Assembly: GCF_002933465.1 (NCBI RefSeq)
Contig: NZ_PSZE01000043.1
Coordinates: 1 to 32,046, forward strand
Direction: 5' to 3'
DNA from: Nocardia nova
GTDB lineage: Bacteria; Actinomycetota; Actinomycetes; Mycobacteriales; Mycobacteriaceae
Length of the DNA: 32,046 nucleotides
The translations under genes and the position numbers were made by a program. The notes beneath the pieces are model-generated. The model did not search any database. It saw only the letters and a list, made by a program, of their open reading frames with translations, and was not told the DNA's origin. Position 1 is the first letter of the stretch; each line of letters begins with the position of its first letter. Shown piece by piece: positions 1-7,118 of this stretch.

Positions 1-23
1 TCGGAGATGTGTATAAGAGACAG
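1..23. other. Nextera transposase adapter (artefact)
   Basis: Bases 5-23 are exactly the 19-base Tn5 mosaic end AGATGTGTATAAGAGACAG used in Illumina Nextera libraries, and bases 1-4 (TCGG) match the preceding bases of the read-2 adapter. This is library sequence left on a contig end, not genomic DNA. A forward reading frame entered from it would begin with the tell-tale peptide MCIRDR, which is an artefact. Confidence 0.97.
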
Positions 24-744
24 GTGCATCCACCGGATTCGGCGGCATGAACTGGGCGAGTTGGGCGACGAGATCGCGTTCGATATCCGTCTTGGTCAAG
101 CCCAGCCCCGACAGCACGCCGCTGCCGTCCTCCTGCTCGAGCAGCGCGAGCAGGAGGTGTTCGGTGCCGATGTAGTTGTGGCCGAGCCGAAGCGCCTCAC
201 GGAAGGTCAACTCCAGCGTCTTGCGGGCACTCGCGGTGTACGGAATGAGGGCGGGAACCTCGTCCACGGCCGCCGGCAGCGCCGCCGTCGCCACCCGGCG
301 CACCGCATCCAGCGAGACCCCCGTGGCGACGATGGCATGCGCGGCCAGCGCGCCCGGCTCACCGAGCAGTCCGAGCACCAGATGTTCGGGCCGGATTTCC
401 GCGTTGCCGGCGCGCCGGGCCTCCTCCATGGACGCCATCACCACATTGCGCGCGCGGGGCGTGAAGCGCGCGAACCCGGCGTTCGGGTCCATCGCGGGAT
501 CACCCGGTTTCGGCACGAAACGCTTCTGCGCGGCTTGTTTGGAGACGCCCATACTCTGGCCGATATCGGTCCAGGAGGCGCCCGAGCGGCGGGCCTGGTC
601 GACGAAGTGGCCGATCAGATGATCGGCCACCTCGCTCATATGCCCGGCGACGAGGACGGCGTCGGACAGTTGTTCCAGGACGTCGTCGGGCCGGGCGCGT
701 TTGATGCCTTCGATCAGATCGTCGAGGCGAATACGTTCGGTCAT
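24..744 (-). CDS. clpC2: ClpC2-like protein: HTH region plus Clp N-terminal (Clp R) domain, no ATPase; 3' end cut by contig edge
   Basis: The frame reads MTERIRLDDL from the ATG at 744 and runs open into the adapter after about 240 residues, so the C-terminus is missing; M. tuberculosis ClpC2 (Rv2667) is about 250 residues, so little is lost. Residues about 54-77 (GASWTDIGQSMGVSKQAAQKRF) look like a helix-turn-helix. Residues about 95-235 are two Clp N-domain repeats (RPEHLVLGLL; GTEHLLLALLEQ). There is no Walker motif, so this is not an unfoldase. Known for the family: mycobacterial ClpC2 binds cyclomarin-type compounds that target the ClpC1 N-domain and is reported to control its own promoter. 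Inferred here: the same decoy/autoregulator role. No Shine-Dalgarno is seen; the promoter lies almost at the ATG (possibly leaderless). Confidence 0.85.
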
Positions 745-746
745 AC

Positions 747-792
747 GTCAACCCTAGGTTGACTTGCATGTCATAGTCAACCATTAGTTGAC
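747..792. promoter_or_regulatory. Two tandem palindromes, GTCAAC-N5-GTTGAC
   Basis: Bases 747-763 (GTCAACC CTA GGTTGAC) and 776-792 (GTCAAC CATTA GTTGAC) are two 17-base palindromes with identical outer arms, centred 29 bases apart. They fill the 54-base gap between the oxidoreductase stop and the clpC2-like start, and they overlap the predicted -35 and -10. This is what an autorepressor operator would look like; the adjacent protein carries an HTH. Binding by that protein is inferred. Confidence 0.7.
751..780 (-). promoter_or_regulatory. Predicted promoter of the clpC2-like gene
   Basis: On the minus strand TTGACT (775-780) is followed after 18 bases by TAGGGT (751-756), a plausible housekeeping -35/-10 pair. 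The ATG at 744 follows the -10 after only 6 bases and no ribosome binding site is present, so a leaderless or nearly leaderless transcript is likely. Confidence 0.5.
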
Positions 793-798
793 GACGCT

Positions 799-1893
799 TC
801 AGGGGCGCGCCTGCATCGACGCGCCGCGCACGATCATCTCCTTCACCACCGCGGCCGGACGGCCGGTCAGGGCACGCGGCGTCGGGGCGTCGTCGGCGTG
901 GACGAACTGCACCACCGCGTCACGACGCCCGAGACTGATGCACTGCAGGAGGTAGCGGAAACGAAGATCGTCCGGCTCCGCACCGCGCATCCGCGCGAGC
1001 GCCGACCGCGCGGCGTGGGATCCGGTCGGCAACGCCGTCGCACAGGCCATCCGCAATTCGCGGCCGCCCGGTCCGGTGATCGCGGCGCAATCGCCGGCGG
1101 CATAGACATGCGGGTCCGAGGTGCGCAACGTGGCATCCACCAGGACGCGACCGCGCGCATCGACCGCCAGCCCGGCGCGGGCGGCCAGGTCACTGGCAGT
1201 GAAACCTGTTGTCCACAACACCGTTTCGGCGTCGATACGGCCACCGTCGGCGAGCCACGCGCCGGCCGCCGCGACCTCGACGACCTTGGCACCGGCGTGC
1301 ACCTCGACACCGAGCCGCTCCAGGGTGGCGGCGATATGCCGCTGCGCGCGGTCGGAGAGCCAATAGCCCGGCTGCTCCGAACTCACCAGCGCCACCGACA
1401 GTTCCGGATGTGATTCGGCGAGTTCGGCCGCGGTCTCGATGCCGGTCGCGCCGCCGCCGACCACCGCGACGCGGCCGCGCAGCGGTGGCAGCGCGGCGAT
1501 GTCCTCGAGTGTCGCGACCGGATGGGCGTGGTCCCGCACGCCCGCAACGCTGTCGGTATCCGCGGCACTGCCGAGGGTGTACACCAGCGTGTCGTAACCC
1601 AGCACCGAACCGTCCGACAGCGAAACCTCCTGCGCCGCAGTATCTATCGCGGTAGCCCAGCCGCGGACGAAATGGGCGCCCCTGCGTTCCAGCATGGTCC
1701 GCAGATCCCGGCGCGCGATCGTCTGCCCGGCGGCGAGCTGATGCAGCCGCACCCGCTCGACCATTTCCGCACGGCTGTCCACGACCGTGATCCGCGCGCC
1801 GCGGGACTTGCAGAGTCTGCCCGCCGCGGCCAGGCCGGCATAGCCGGCGCCCAGCACGAGGATTCGGTGGGATGCGGTGTGATGTGCGTTCAT
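799..1893 (-). CDS. FAD-dependent NAD(P)H oxidoreductase (NDH-2/AIF-like), partner of the ECF41 sigma factor
   Basis: 364 residues from ATG 1893, chosen because AAAGGAG lies 7 bases upstream; the frame is open 20 codons further up but without a binding site. The N-terminus (ILVLGAGYAGLAAAGRL) is the FAD Rossmann motif, a second GxGxxG (VAVVGGGATGIETAAELAE) near residues 145-160 is the NAD(P)H site, and HVYAAGDCAAI near residue 270 is the second FAD contact. The layout is that of type II NADH dehydrogenases and related pyridine nucleotide-disulfide family flavoproteins; no membrane segment is obvious, so the electron acceptor is unknown. It sits 82 bases downstream of the sigma factor gene. 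Known: ECF41 sigma factors are typically adjacent to a carboxymuconolactone decarboxylase, oxidoreductase or epimerase gene that they activate. Inferred: this is the sigma target. Confidence 0.88.
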   Translation of the reverse strand: MNAHHTASHRILVLGAGYAGLAAAGRLCKSRGARITVVDSRAEMVERVRLHQLAAGQTIARRDLRTMLERRGAHFVRGWATAIDTAAQEVSLSDGSVLGYDTLVYTLGSAADTDSVAGVRDHAHPVATLEDIAALPPLRGRVAVVGGGATGIETAAELAESHPELSVALVSSEQPGYWLSDRAQRHIAATLERLGVEVHAGAKVVEVAAAGAWLADGGRIDAETVLWTTGFTASDLAARAGLAVDARGRVLVDATLRTSDPHVYAAGDCAAITGPGGRELRMACATALPTGSHAARSALARMRGAEPDDLRFRYLLQCISLGRRDAVVQFVHADDAPTPRALTGRPAAVVKEMIVRGASMQARP

Positions 1894-1925
1894 GGGTGAC
1901 TCCTTTTCGAGGCCGACACCCTTCA

Positions 1926-1952
1926 GACCGGACAGCCCGCCGACCCCTGACA
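1926..1952 (-). promoter_or_regulatory. Candidate ECF41-type promoter before the oxidoreductase
   Basis: On the minus strand TGTCAGG (1946-1952) is followed after exactly 16 bases by GGTC (1926-1929). The motif published for ECF41 targets is TGTCACA-N16-CGTC; 5 of 7 and 3 of 4 positions agree with exact spacing. It lies 32 bases before the oxidoreductase start. No similar site is seen before the sigma gene itself. Confidence 0.5.
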
Positions 1953-1975
1953 ACGAACAGTTGTGTTCCGCATCA

Positions 1976-2881
1976 CTACCCGAGGCGATCGGCCTCCGCC
2001 GGCGCCGGGAAGCGACCGAAGTACGCGAGTTTGTCGGGATTCACCAGGATTCGGATCGCCGAGATCCGCTCGCCCTCCACGTCGGCCGCGCCGATCAACA
2101 GCAGGTCACCGCGGACCCGGGCCACGGCGGCCGGTGCGCCGTTGACCTCCTCGATGCTCAGTTCGAGGTCCTCGACCTCGCGGTGGAACAGACCGGCCAG
2201 ATAGCGCGCCACCCGGGCCGCCCCGACCACGGGCCGGCGGGCCGCGCTCATCTTGCCGCCACCGTCGGCGACCGAGACGATATCGGCGGTGAACATCTGT
2301 TCCAGGGCAGCGATATCGCCGGCGCGGGCGGCCACGAGGAAGCGCTGGAACAGTTCCCGGGCGCGGGCGGGTTCGGCGTCGAACCGGGTGTGTTCACTGC
2401 GGACGTGCGTGCGGGCACGCCGGTAGAGCTGCTGCGAATTCGCCTCCGACAGCTCGAGCATGTCGGCGATCTCGCGGTGGGCGTAACCGAAGGCCTCGCG
2501 CAGGACGAAAACGGCCCGCTCGGCGGGCGACAACCGTTCCAGCAGCGTCAGCATTGCCAGCGAGACGAGTTCGCGCTGCTCGGCGGATTCCATCGGCCCG
2601 AGCTCACCCCCACCGGTCGGCACCGGTTCGGGCAGCCAGGGGCCGACATAGGTTTCGCGGCGTGTGCGCGCCGACTCCAGCCAGCTCCGGCACAGATTCA
2701 CCACGACCGTGGTCAGCCAGGCCTCGGCGGACCGGATCTCGGCGCGCTCGGTGGCCTCCCAGCGCAGATAGGTCTCCTGAACGGCGTCTTCGGCCTCGCT
2801 CGCCGAGCCGAGCATGCGATAGGCGAGCGCGAACAGGCGGGAACGATGGCGTTGGAATTCGGCCAGACCCGTGTCGTCCAT
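1976..2881 (-). CDS. sigJ: ECF41-family RNA polymerase sigma factor with SnoaL-like C-terminal domain (SigJ-like)
   Basis: 301 residues from ATG 2881 behind GGAGGGCGGAG. Region 2 (LFALAYRMLGSASEAEDAVQETYLRW, about 16-41) and region 4 (LSPAERAVFVLREAFGYAHREIADML, about 117-142) give a complete ECF sigma factor. The C-terminal 120 residues are a SnoaL/NTF2-like domain. All three signature motifs of the ECF41 group are visible: WLPEP (82-86) in the linker, DGGGK (206-210; DGGGR in the consensus) and NPDKL (281-285). In this group the fused domain replaces an anti-sigma factor and sets activity from within. M. tuberculosis SigJ is of this type. The inducing signal is unknown. The oxidoreductase follows on the same strand. 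Confidence 0.93.
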   Translation of the reverse strand: MDDTGLAEFQRHRSRLFALAYRMLGSASEAEDAVQETYLRWEATERAEIRSAEAWLTTVVVNLCRSWLESARTRRETYVGPWLPEPVPTGGGELGPMESAEQRELVSLAMLTLLERLSPAERAVFVLREAFGYAHREIADMLELSEANSQQLYRRARTHVRSEHTRFDAEPARARELFQRFLVAARAGDIAALEQMFTADIVSVADGGGKMSAARRPVVGAARVARYLAGLFHREVEDLELSIEEVNGAPAAVARVRGDLLLIGAADVEGERISAIRILVNPDKLAYFGRFPAPAEADRLG

Positions 2882-2923
2882 CCGCTCCGCCCTCCAGTGC
2901 AGGCCCGGTATTCGAGGGCGAGG

Positions 2924-3190
2924 TTACTCGCCGGCGGCACCCGGGTCGTGTTTCGGCCAGGTGATGTGCGGCAGCGTGATGTGGGGCAGCCGGGGCTCGC
3001 TGGTCGGCGGCGGCGCCGGACTCGGCGAAGTGTTGCGACGCAGGCCCGATCCGTCGCCGGCGGGTGTCGCGGTCGCGGTGAGAGAACTCGCGGGTGCGGC
3101 GCAGCAGGTCTTCGCATCGTCGTGGGCGCAGGCCGTCACGGTGACGGCGAGGGCAGCCGATGACAACGCGGCGACGACGAACTTGTTCAC
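2924..3190 (-). CDS. Small secreted lipoprotein, Pro-rich, unknown function
   Basis: 88 residues from GTG 3190, with GGGGAG 7 bases upstream. The first 20 residues are a signal peptide ending in VTAC, a plausible lipobox, so the mature protein would be lipid-anchored at Cys21. The rest is low complexity: a Thr/Ala/Pro-rich stretch, the motif GLRRNTS, a Pro/Ser run, and a small tandem repeat LPHIT-LPHIT. GLRRN also occurs in the next lipoprotein (3307-3738), at the matching place after the lipobox region, suggesting related proteins. No known domain recognised. It lies between the sigma factor gene and the second lipoprotein, all on the minus strand. Confidence 0.65.
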   Translation of the reverse strand: MNKFVVAALSSAALAVTVTACAHDDAKTCCAAPASSLTATATPAGDGSGLRRNTSPSPAPPPTSEPRLPHITLPHITWPKHDPGAAGE

Positions 3191-3306
3191 GAGATCTCCC
3201 CGGCTCGGGCGCCGCGACTGCCGCGGCGCATGCGAACACGGTGCGGCACAGCACTTGCCGATCTCGTATGGATTACTGAAAAGCCCAGCACACGCCGGGC
3301 CCGAGG

Positions 3307-3738
3307 CTATTGCGTGACCATCCCGATGGCAACCGCGACGGGCTTGTCGGCCTCACTCTTGGACAGGCACACCAGTTTCGCGGTCCCCAGCGCCACATTC
3401 GGGCTGCCGTCGAACTTCGAGCCGGGGTTCTCCGCCAAAATGCGGTCCATCAGGGACTTTTCACCTTCGATATCGAGTGTGCGGAACTCGCCGCAGGTGG
3501 TCTGTGAGGCCGGACCCAGTCCCGAGTTCTCCGGATGCGCGGTGGTGCCGGGAGTCTCGGTGGGCGTCGCCGGTGCGGGGGCGGTAGACGACGCCGGGGC
3601 CGGGGCCGAGGTCGCGACGGCCGAGCCGTTTCTGCGCAGGCCGTTGGCATCGGTGGACGAATGGTCGTCGCCGCCGCAGCCGGTGAGGCCGATGGTCAGC
3701 GCGCCCAGCGCGACCGCCGTCACGGTCAGTCGTTTCAT
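3307..3738 (-). CDS. Lipoprotein with conserved two-Cys C-terminal domain, unknown function
   Basis: 143 residues from ATG 3738. MKRLTVTAVALGALTIGLTGC is a classic lipoprotein signal (lipobox LTGC). The mature part starts with a polar stretch containing GLRRNGS, then an Ala/Pro/Thr linker, then a compact domain of about 70 residues with two cysteines (TTCGEF and AKLVC) that could form a disulfide. The TC-x-EF-x-x-LD pattern followed by a second Cys faintly recalls HdeA-type small periplasmic chaperones; this is only a resemblance. The frame extends upstream of the chosen Met but that part is Arg/Pro-rich and not signal-like. No strong Shine-Dalgarno is visible. Confidence 0.75.
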   Translation of the reverse strand: MKRLTVTAVALGALTIGLTGCGGDDHSSTDANGLRRNGSAVATSAPAPASSTAPAPATPTETPGTTAHPENSGLGPASQTTCGEFRTLDIEGEKSLMDRILAENPGSKFDGSPNVALGTAKLVCLSKSEADKPVAVAIGMVTQ

Positions 3739-3760
3739 CTCGTGCGTAACCCCCGAGTGG

Positions 3761-3796
3761 TCCGGCAACGCCGGATCTCCTCCGGCGCGCGCCGGA
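3761..3796. terminator. Two consecutive hairpins between kinase operon and lipoprotein gene
   Basis: TCCGGC-AAC-GCCGGA (3761-3775) is followed 5 bases later by the perfect 16-base palindrome TCCGGCGCGCGCCGGA (3781-3796). They lie downstream of the kinase stop (3884) and upstream of the lipoprotein start (3738). No T-run follows, as is usual for high-G+C actinobacterial terminators. The two arms share TCCGGC/GCCGGA, so alternative pairing between them is possible. Confidence 0.45.
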
Positions 3797-3883
3797 TGCC
3801 CCCGGCGCGGCTCGCAGCGTACCGGCCACATCGGCCGTTGAAAACCCCGGCCTCGCGGTGGGGGCCGGATCTAATTGGCGCCC

Positions 3884-5371
3884 TTACGATTCGGCCGCAG
3901 CGGCGGCCGAACCACGTCCGGCGGCCGCCTCCAGCGGCAACCGCACGATGAATCGGGTGTCGCCCGGCGTGGACTCCACCCGGATATCGCCACCATGTTT
4001 GTTCACCACGATGCGGAACGAGATGTCGAGGCCGAGTCCGGTGCCCTCACCGACCGGTTTCGTGGTGAAGAAGGGCTCGAAGATCCGATCCCGCAACTCC
4101 TCCGGCACTCCCTGCCCGGTATCGCCGATCTCGACTGCGGCACAGTCGTTTTCTCGATACGTACGCACCGTCAGCGTGCCGGATCCGTTCATCGCAGCCA
4201 CCGCGTTGTCGATGAGGTTGGTCCACACCTGGTTCAATTCCGCTGCGTAGCAAGGGACCTCGGGCAGTGCGCGGTCGTATTCCTTGACCACGGAGATGCC
4301 ATCGCCGATCTTGCGGGCCAGCATCACCAGCGTGCTGTCGAGTAGTTCGTGAATGTCGACCACCTGGAACGGAGCCCGGTCCATCTGCGAATACTGCTTG
4401 GCCGCATGGACGAGCGAGGAGATGCGCCCGGTCGAATCGGTGATCTCGTTCATCAGCAATTCGGTTTCGACGGTGTAGTTCAGCCAGCGGATCGCGCCCT
4501 CGAAGACTCCGTCGTCGCAGTGTTCGAGAGTGCCCGCGACCTTCTCCAGCCAGTCGACGTCGAAGCCGGCCTGAACGAAGTTCGGGGCGAGATCCCATCC
4601 GTTGGCGATGCCGTGATCGGCGAGCCAGTCACCGAGCTCGTCCTCGCGGTCGGCGGCCTCCATCGCGGTGAGGGTCGGAGCCTTGGCCACCTGGGTGGCG
4701 GCCTCCTCCTGGAGCTGCACCAGCGCCTCGAGCGCGGCGGAGTCGAACGTGCCGTGCGCCATCATCTTCAGCTTGTGCCGCATACCGGCGACCCGATCTC
4801 GCAGCGCGGAGGTGGCCCGCACCGCGGCCGCCGCGGGATTGTTCAGCTCGTGGGTGAGACCGGCCGACAGCGAACCCAGCGCCAGCAGTCGTTCCCGCCG
4901 GCCGATGATCTCGTTGGTATTGCGGTTGCCGAAGAACGCGCCCTCCAGCAGATGCAGGGCCATCGGGAACCATTCCTGCATCATCCGGGCGAAGGTTTCC
5001 GCGTCCAGGACGAAGAACTTCGACGGCTTCGTCACCATCAGCGAGCCGGTGTAGTTCTGTTCGGCTCGCTCACCCATATACGCCGTCCACGCGCCGGCAT
5101 ACGAGCCGCGGTGGTCGGTACGGACGAGTTCGAGATTTTCGCCGGCCGACAGCTTCGAGAGCACGACCTCACCATCCATCAGGACGTAGAAGCGGGTCGC
5201 GGGCTCGCCCTCGTGGTAGACCGGGCCCGGCTCGAAGTATTCGACCCGGCCCTCCCGGCAGAGCCAGGCCAGCTGTTCGTCGTCGAGCTTCTCGAACAGG
5301 AACAGGGTGCGCAGTTCCGCGGGATCGCACAGAGTCCGGGAGCCGGTGACCGTGCGGTTGTCGTCGCTCAC
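3884..5371 (-). CDS. Soluble sensor histidine kinase with N-terminal CRP-like (cyclic nucleotide-binding fold) domain
   Basis: 495 residues from GTG 5371, with AGGAGG 6 bases upstream. Residues about 20-140 form a cNMP-binding-fold beta barrel (YHEGEPATRFYVLMDGEVVLSKL), but the usual phosphate-binding cassette GE-x-x-L...R-S/T-A is replaced by GSYAGAWTAYMGERAEQNYTGS, so the ligand may not be cAMP. The kinase core follows: H-box GLTHELNNP with His174, a helical stretch, N-box (N385-LID-N389), G1 (DTGQG, 417-421), F-box (FEPFFTTKP) and G2 (GEGTGLGL, 441-448). There is no membrane segment. The gene starts 9 bases after the stop of the receiver/flavoprotein gene, which makes that protein its obvious phosphorylation partner. 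Known: such pairs occur in other actinobacteria but their role is poorly studied. Confidence 0.9.
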   Translation of the reverse strand: MSDDNRTVTGSRTLCDPAELRTLFLFEKLDDEQLAWLCREGRVEYFEPGPVYHEGEPATRFYVLMDGEVVLSKLSAGENLELVRTDHRGSYAGAWTAYMGERAEQNYTGSLMVTKPSKFFVLDAETFARMMQEWFPMALHLLEGAFFGNRNTNEIIGRRERLLALGSLSAGLTHELNNPAAAAVRATSALRDRVAGMRHKLKMMAHGTFDSAALEALVQLQEEAATQVAKAPTLTAMEAADREDELGDWLADHGIANGWDLAPNFVQAGFDVDWLEKVAGTLEHCDDGVFEGAIRWLNYTVETELLMNEITDSTGRISSLVHAAKQYSQMDRAPFQVVDIHELLDSTLVMLARKIGDGISVVKEYDRALPEVPCYAAELNQVWTNLIDNAVAAMNGSGTLTVRTYRENDCAAVEIGDTGQGVPEELRDRIFEPFFTTKPVGEGTGLGLDISFRIVVNKHGGDIRVESTPGDTRFIVRLPLEAAAGRGSAAAAAES

Positions 5372-5380
5372 GTGCGCCTC

Positions 5381-7054
5381 CTATTGTTTGGCGAGGTATC
5401 GGTGGACCAGCATGACCGCCATCGCACCCTCGCCGACCGCGGACGCGACCCGCTTCGCCGATTCGGAGCGCACATCGCCGGCGACGAAGACGCCCGGGAT
5501 GCTGGTTTCGAGATGATGGGGCGGGCGGGGCAGTTCCCAGCCCGGCGGCCGCGAACCGTCGACCATCAGATCCGGTCCGGCCAGGACGTAGCCGAATTCG
5601 TCGCGGACGACGAGTCCGTCCAGCCAATCCGTTTCCGGCGCCGCGCCGATGAACAGGAACAGCCGTTCGGCGTCGACCTTGTCCTCGGCACCGGTCGCGT
5701 TGTTGCGCAACACGATTCGTTCCAGATGATCGCTGCCGTCGGCGGCTATCACCTCGGTGTTGGTGTGCACCTTGATATTCGGCACGGCCTCGATCTGCTG
5801 GATCAGATAGTGCGACATCGACTGGTCCAGCGAACTGCCGCGCACCAGGATGTGCACCGTACAGGCATGCCGGGACAGGAAGACCGCGGCCTGCCCGGCC
5901 GAATTCGCCCCGCCGACGATGTAGACCTCGCGTTCGGCGCAGTCGGCCGCCTCGGTCATCGCCGAGCCGTAGTAGACGCCGCGACCGGTGAAATCGTCCA
6001 CGCCGGGCGCGGGGTGGTGACGGTAGTTGACCCCGGTGGCGATGAGGACCGAGTGGGCGCTGACGCAGGAGCCGTCGGAAAAGAGCACCCGCCGCGCGGA
6101 ACCGCACACCTCCAAGCCGACCACCTCGCGGGCGGTGATCAGCTCGGCGCCGAATTTCACCGCCTGGCGCCGCGCCCGATCGGCCAGCTGGGCGCCCGAA
6201 AGCCCGTCGGGGAAGCCCAGGTAATTCTCGATCCGGGAACTCTGCCCGGCCTGCCCGCCGGTGGCGGTCCGCTCGACCAGGACCGTGCGCAGACCCTCGG
6301 AGGCGCCGTACACAGCCGCACCGAGTCCGGCGGGGCCGCCGCCGACCACGATCAGGTCGTAGAACTCACCACTCGGATCGGTGCTCAGGCCGACGCAGCC
6401 GGCGAGTTCGCTGTCCGACGGGGACAGCAGCACATTGCCGCTCGGATCGATCACCACGGGGCACTGCTCGGCATCGGCGCCGGCGGCCTCGAGCAGGCGT
6501 TGCCCCTCGGGATCGTCGGCGAGGTACCACCGGTACGGCAGCTGATTGCGGGCCAGGAATTCCCGCACCTCGGAACTGCGCGCCGACCAGCGGTGCCCGA
6601 TCACCTTCGTCTCGTGCACCGGGCGGCGGTCGTCACCGCGCCACGCTTCCAGCAGCGCGTCGACCACCGGATACAGCTTCTCTTCCGGCGGATCCCAGGG
6701 TTTGAGCAGATAGTGGTCGAGATCGACCACATTGATCGCGTCGATGGCGGCACTGGTATCGGCATACGCGGTCAGCAGCACCCGGCGCGCATGTGGGTGT
6801 AGATCGATCGCATTCTCCAGGAATTGGATGCCATCCATACCCGGCATTCGATAATCGGCGATCAGTACCGCGACCGGCTGGCCGCGCAATGTGAGTTCGC
6901 GCAGCACGTCGAGTGCCGAAGCACCGGATTCCGCGCGCATGATGCGATAGTCGGCTCCGTATCGCCGCCGCAGGTCGCGCACCACGGCCCGGGAGACACC
7001 CGGGTCGTCGTCGACACTGAGAATTACCGGTTTGACGGCAGCTGGTGAAGTCAC
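5381..7054 (-). CDS. Response-regulator receiver fused to thioredoxin-reductase-like flavoprotein lacking CxxC
   Basis: 557 residues from GTG 7054 (no clear ribosome binding site). Residues 8-130 are a receiver domain with acidic pocket D15-D17, phosphoacceptor D67 (LIADYRMPGMDG), T95 and K118. Residues about 146-205 resemble a glutaredoxin/thioredoxin fold without active cysteines. Residues about 232-557 are a class II thioredoxin-reductase-like module: FAD motif VVGGGPAGLGA, NADPH motif VYIVGGANSAGQAA (378-390) and GVFVAGDV near 521-527. Where a thioredoxin reductase has CATC there is VYYGSAMTEA, so no redox disulfide. It should still bind FAD and NAD(P)H but cannot reduce thioredoxin in the usual way. 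It is the first gene of a two-gene operon with the histidine kinase. Inferred: phosphorylation at D67 controls a flavin oxidoreductase instead of transcription. Confidence 0.9.
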   Translation of the reverse strand: MTSPAAVKPVILSVDDDPGVSRAVVRDLRRRYGADYRIMRAESGASALDVLRELTLRGQPVAVLIADYRMPGMDGIQFLENAIDLHPHARRVLLTAYADTSAAIDAINVVDLDHYLLKPWDPPEEKLYPVVDALLEAWRGDDRRPVHETKVIGHRWSARSSEVREFLARNQLPYRWYLADDPEGQRLLEAAGADAEQCPVVIDPSGNVLLSPSDSELAGCVGLSTDPSGEFYDLIVVGGGPAGLGAAVYGASEGLRTVLVERTATGGQAGQSSRIENYLGFPDGLSGAQLADRARRQAVKFGAELITAREVVGLEVCGSARRVLFSDGSCVSAHSVLIATGVNYRHHPAPGVDDFTGRGVYYGSAMTEAADCAEREVYIVGGANSAGQAAVFLSRHACTVHILVRGSSLDQSMSHYLIQQIEAVPNIKVHTNTEVIAADGSDHLERIVLRNNATGAEDKVDAERLFLFIGAAPETDWLDGLVVRDEFGYVLAGPDLMVDGSRPPGWELPRPPHHLETSIPGVFVAGDVRSESAKRVASAVGEGAMAVMLVHRYLAKQ

Positions 7055-7118
7055 ATCGAAAAGTATGAGCGCCCCGGCGGCGAGTTGCCGAGGATGTTCG
7101 CTACGGGCACCACATCGA

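Noticed and set aside
7..762. Long plus-strand reading frame at the left end beginning MCIRDR
   Set aside because: It starts in Nextera adapter and runs antisense to the ClpC2-like gene; its protein is Arg/Gly/Pro-rich with no domain.
1892..3163. 423-codon plus-strand frame opposite the sigma factor
   Set aside because: Shadow of the ECF41 gene caused by high G+C; crosses a gene boundary and shows no recognisable fold.
4349..6802. 817-codon plus-strand frame opposite the kinase/flavoprotein operon
   Set aside because: Antisense to two genes with clear domain motifs; composition rich in His/Arg/Gln/Asp, typical of antisense frames in GC-rich DNA.
5381..7054. Calling the flavoprotein a thioredoxin reductase (trxB)
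   Set aside because: The essential CxxC is missing and a receiver domain is fused at the N-terminus, so it cannot be an ordinary TrxB.
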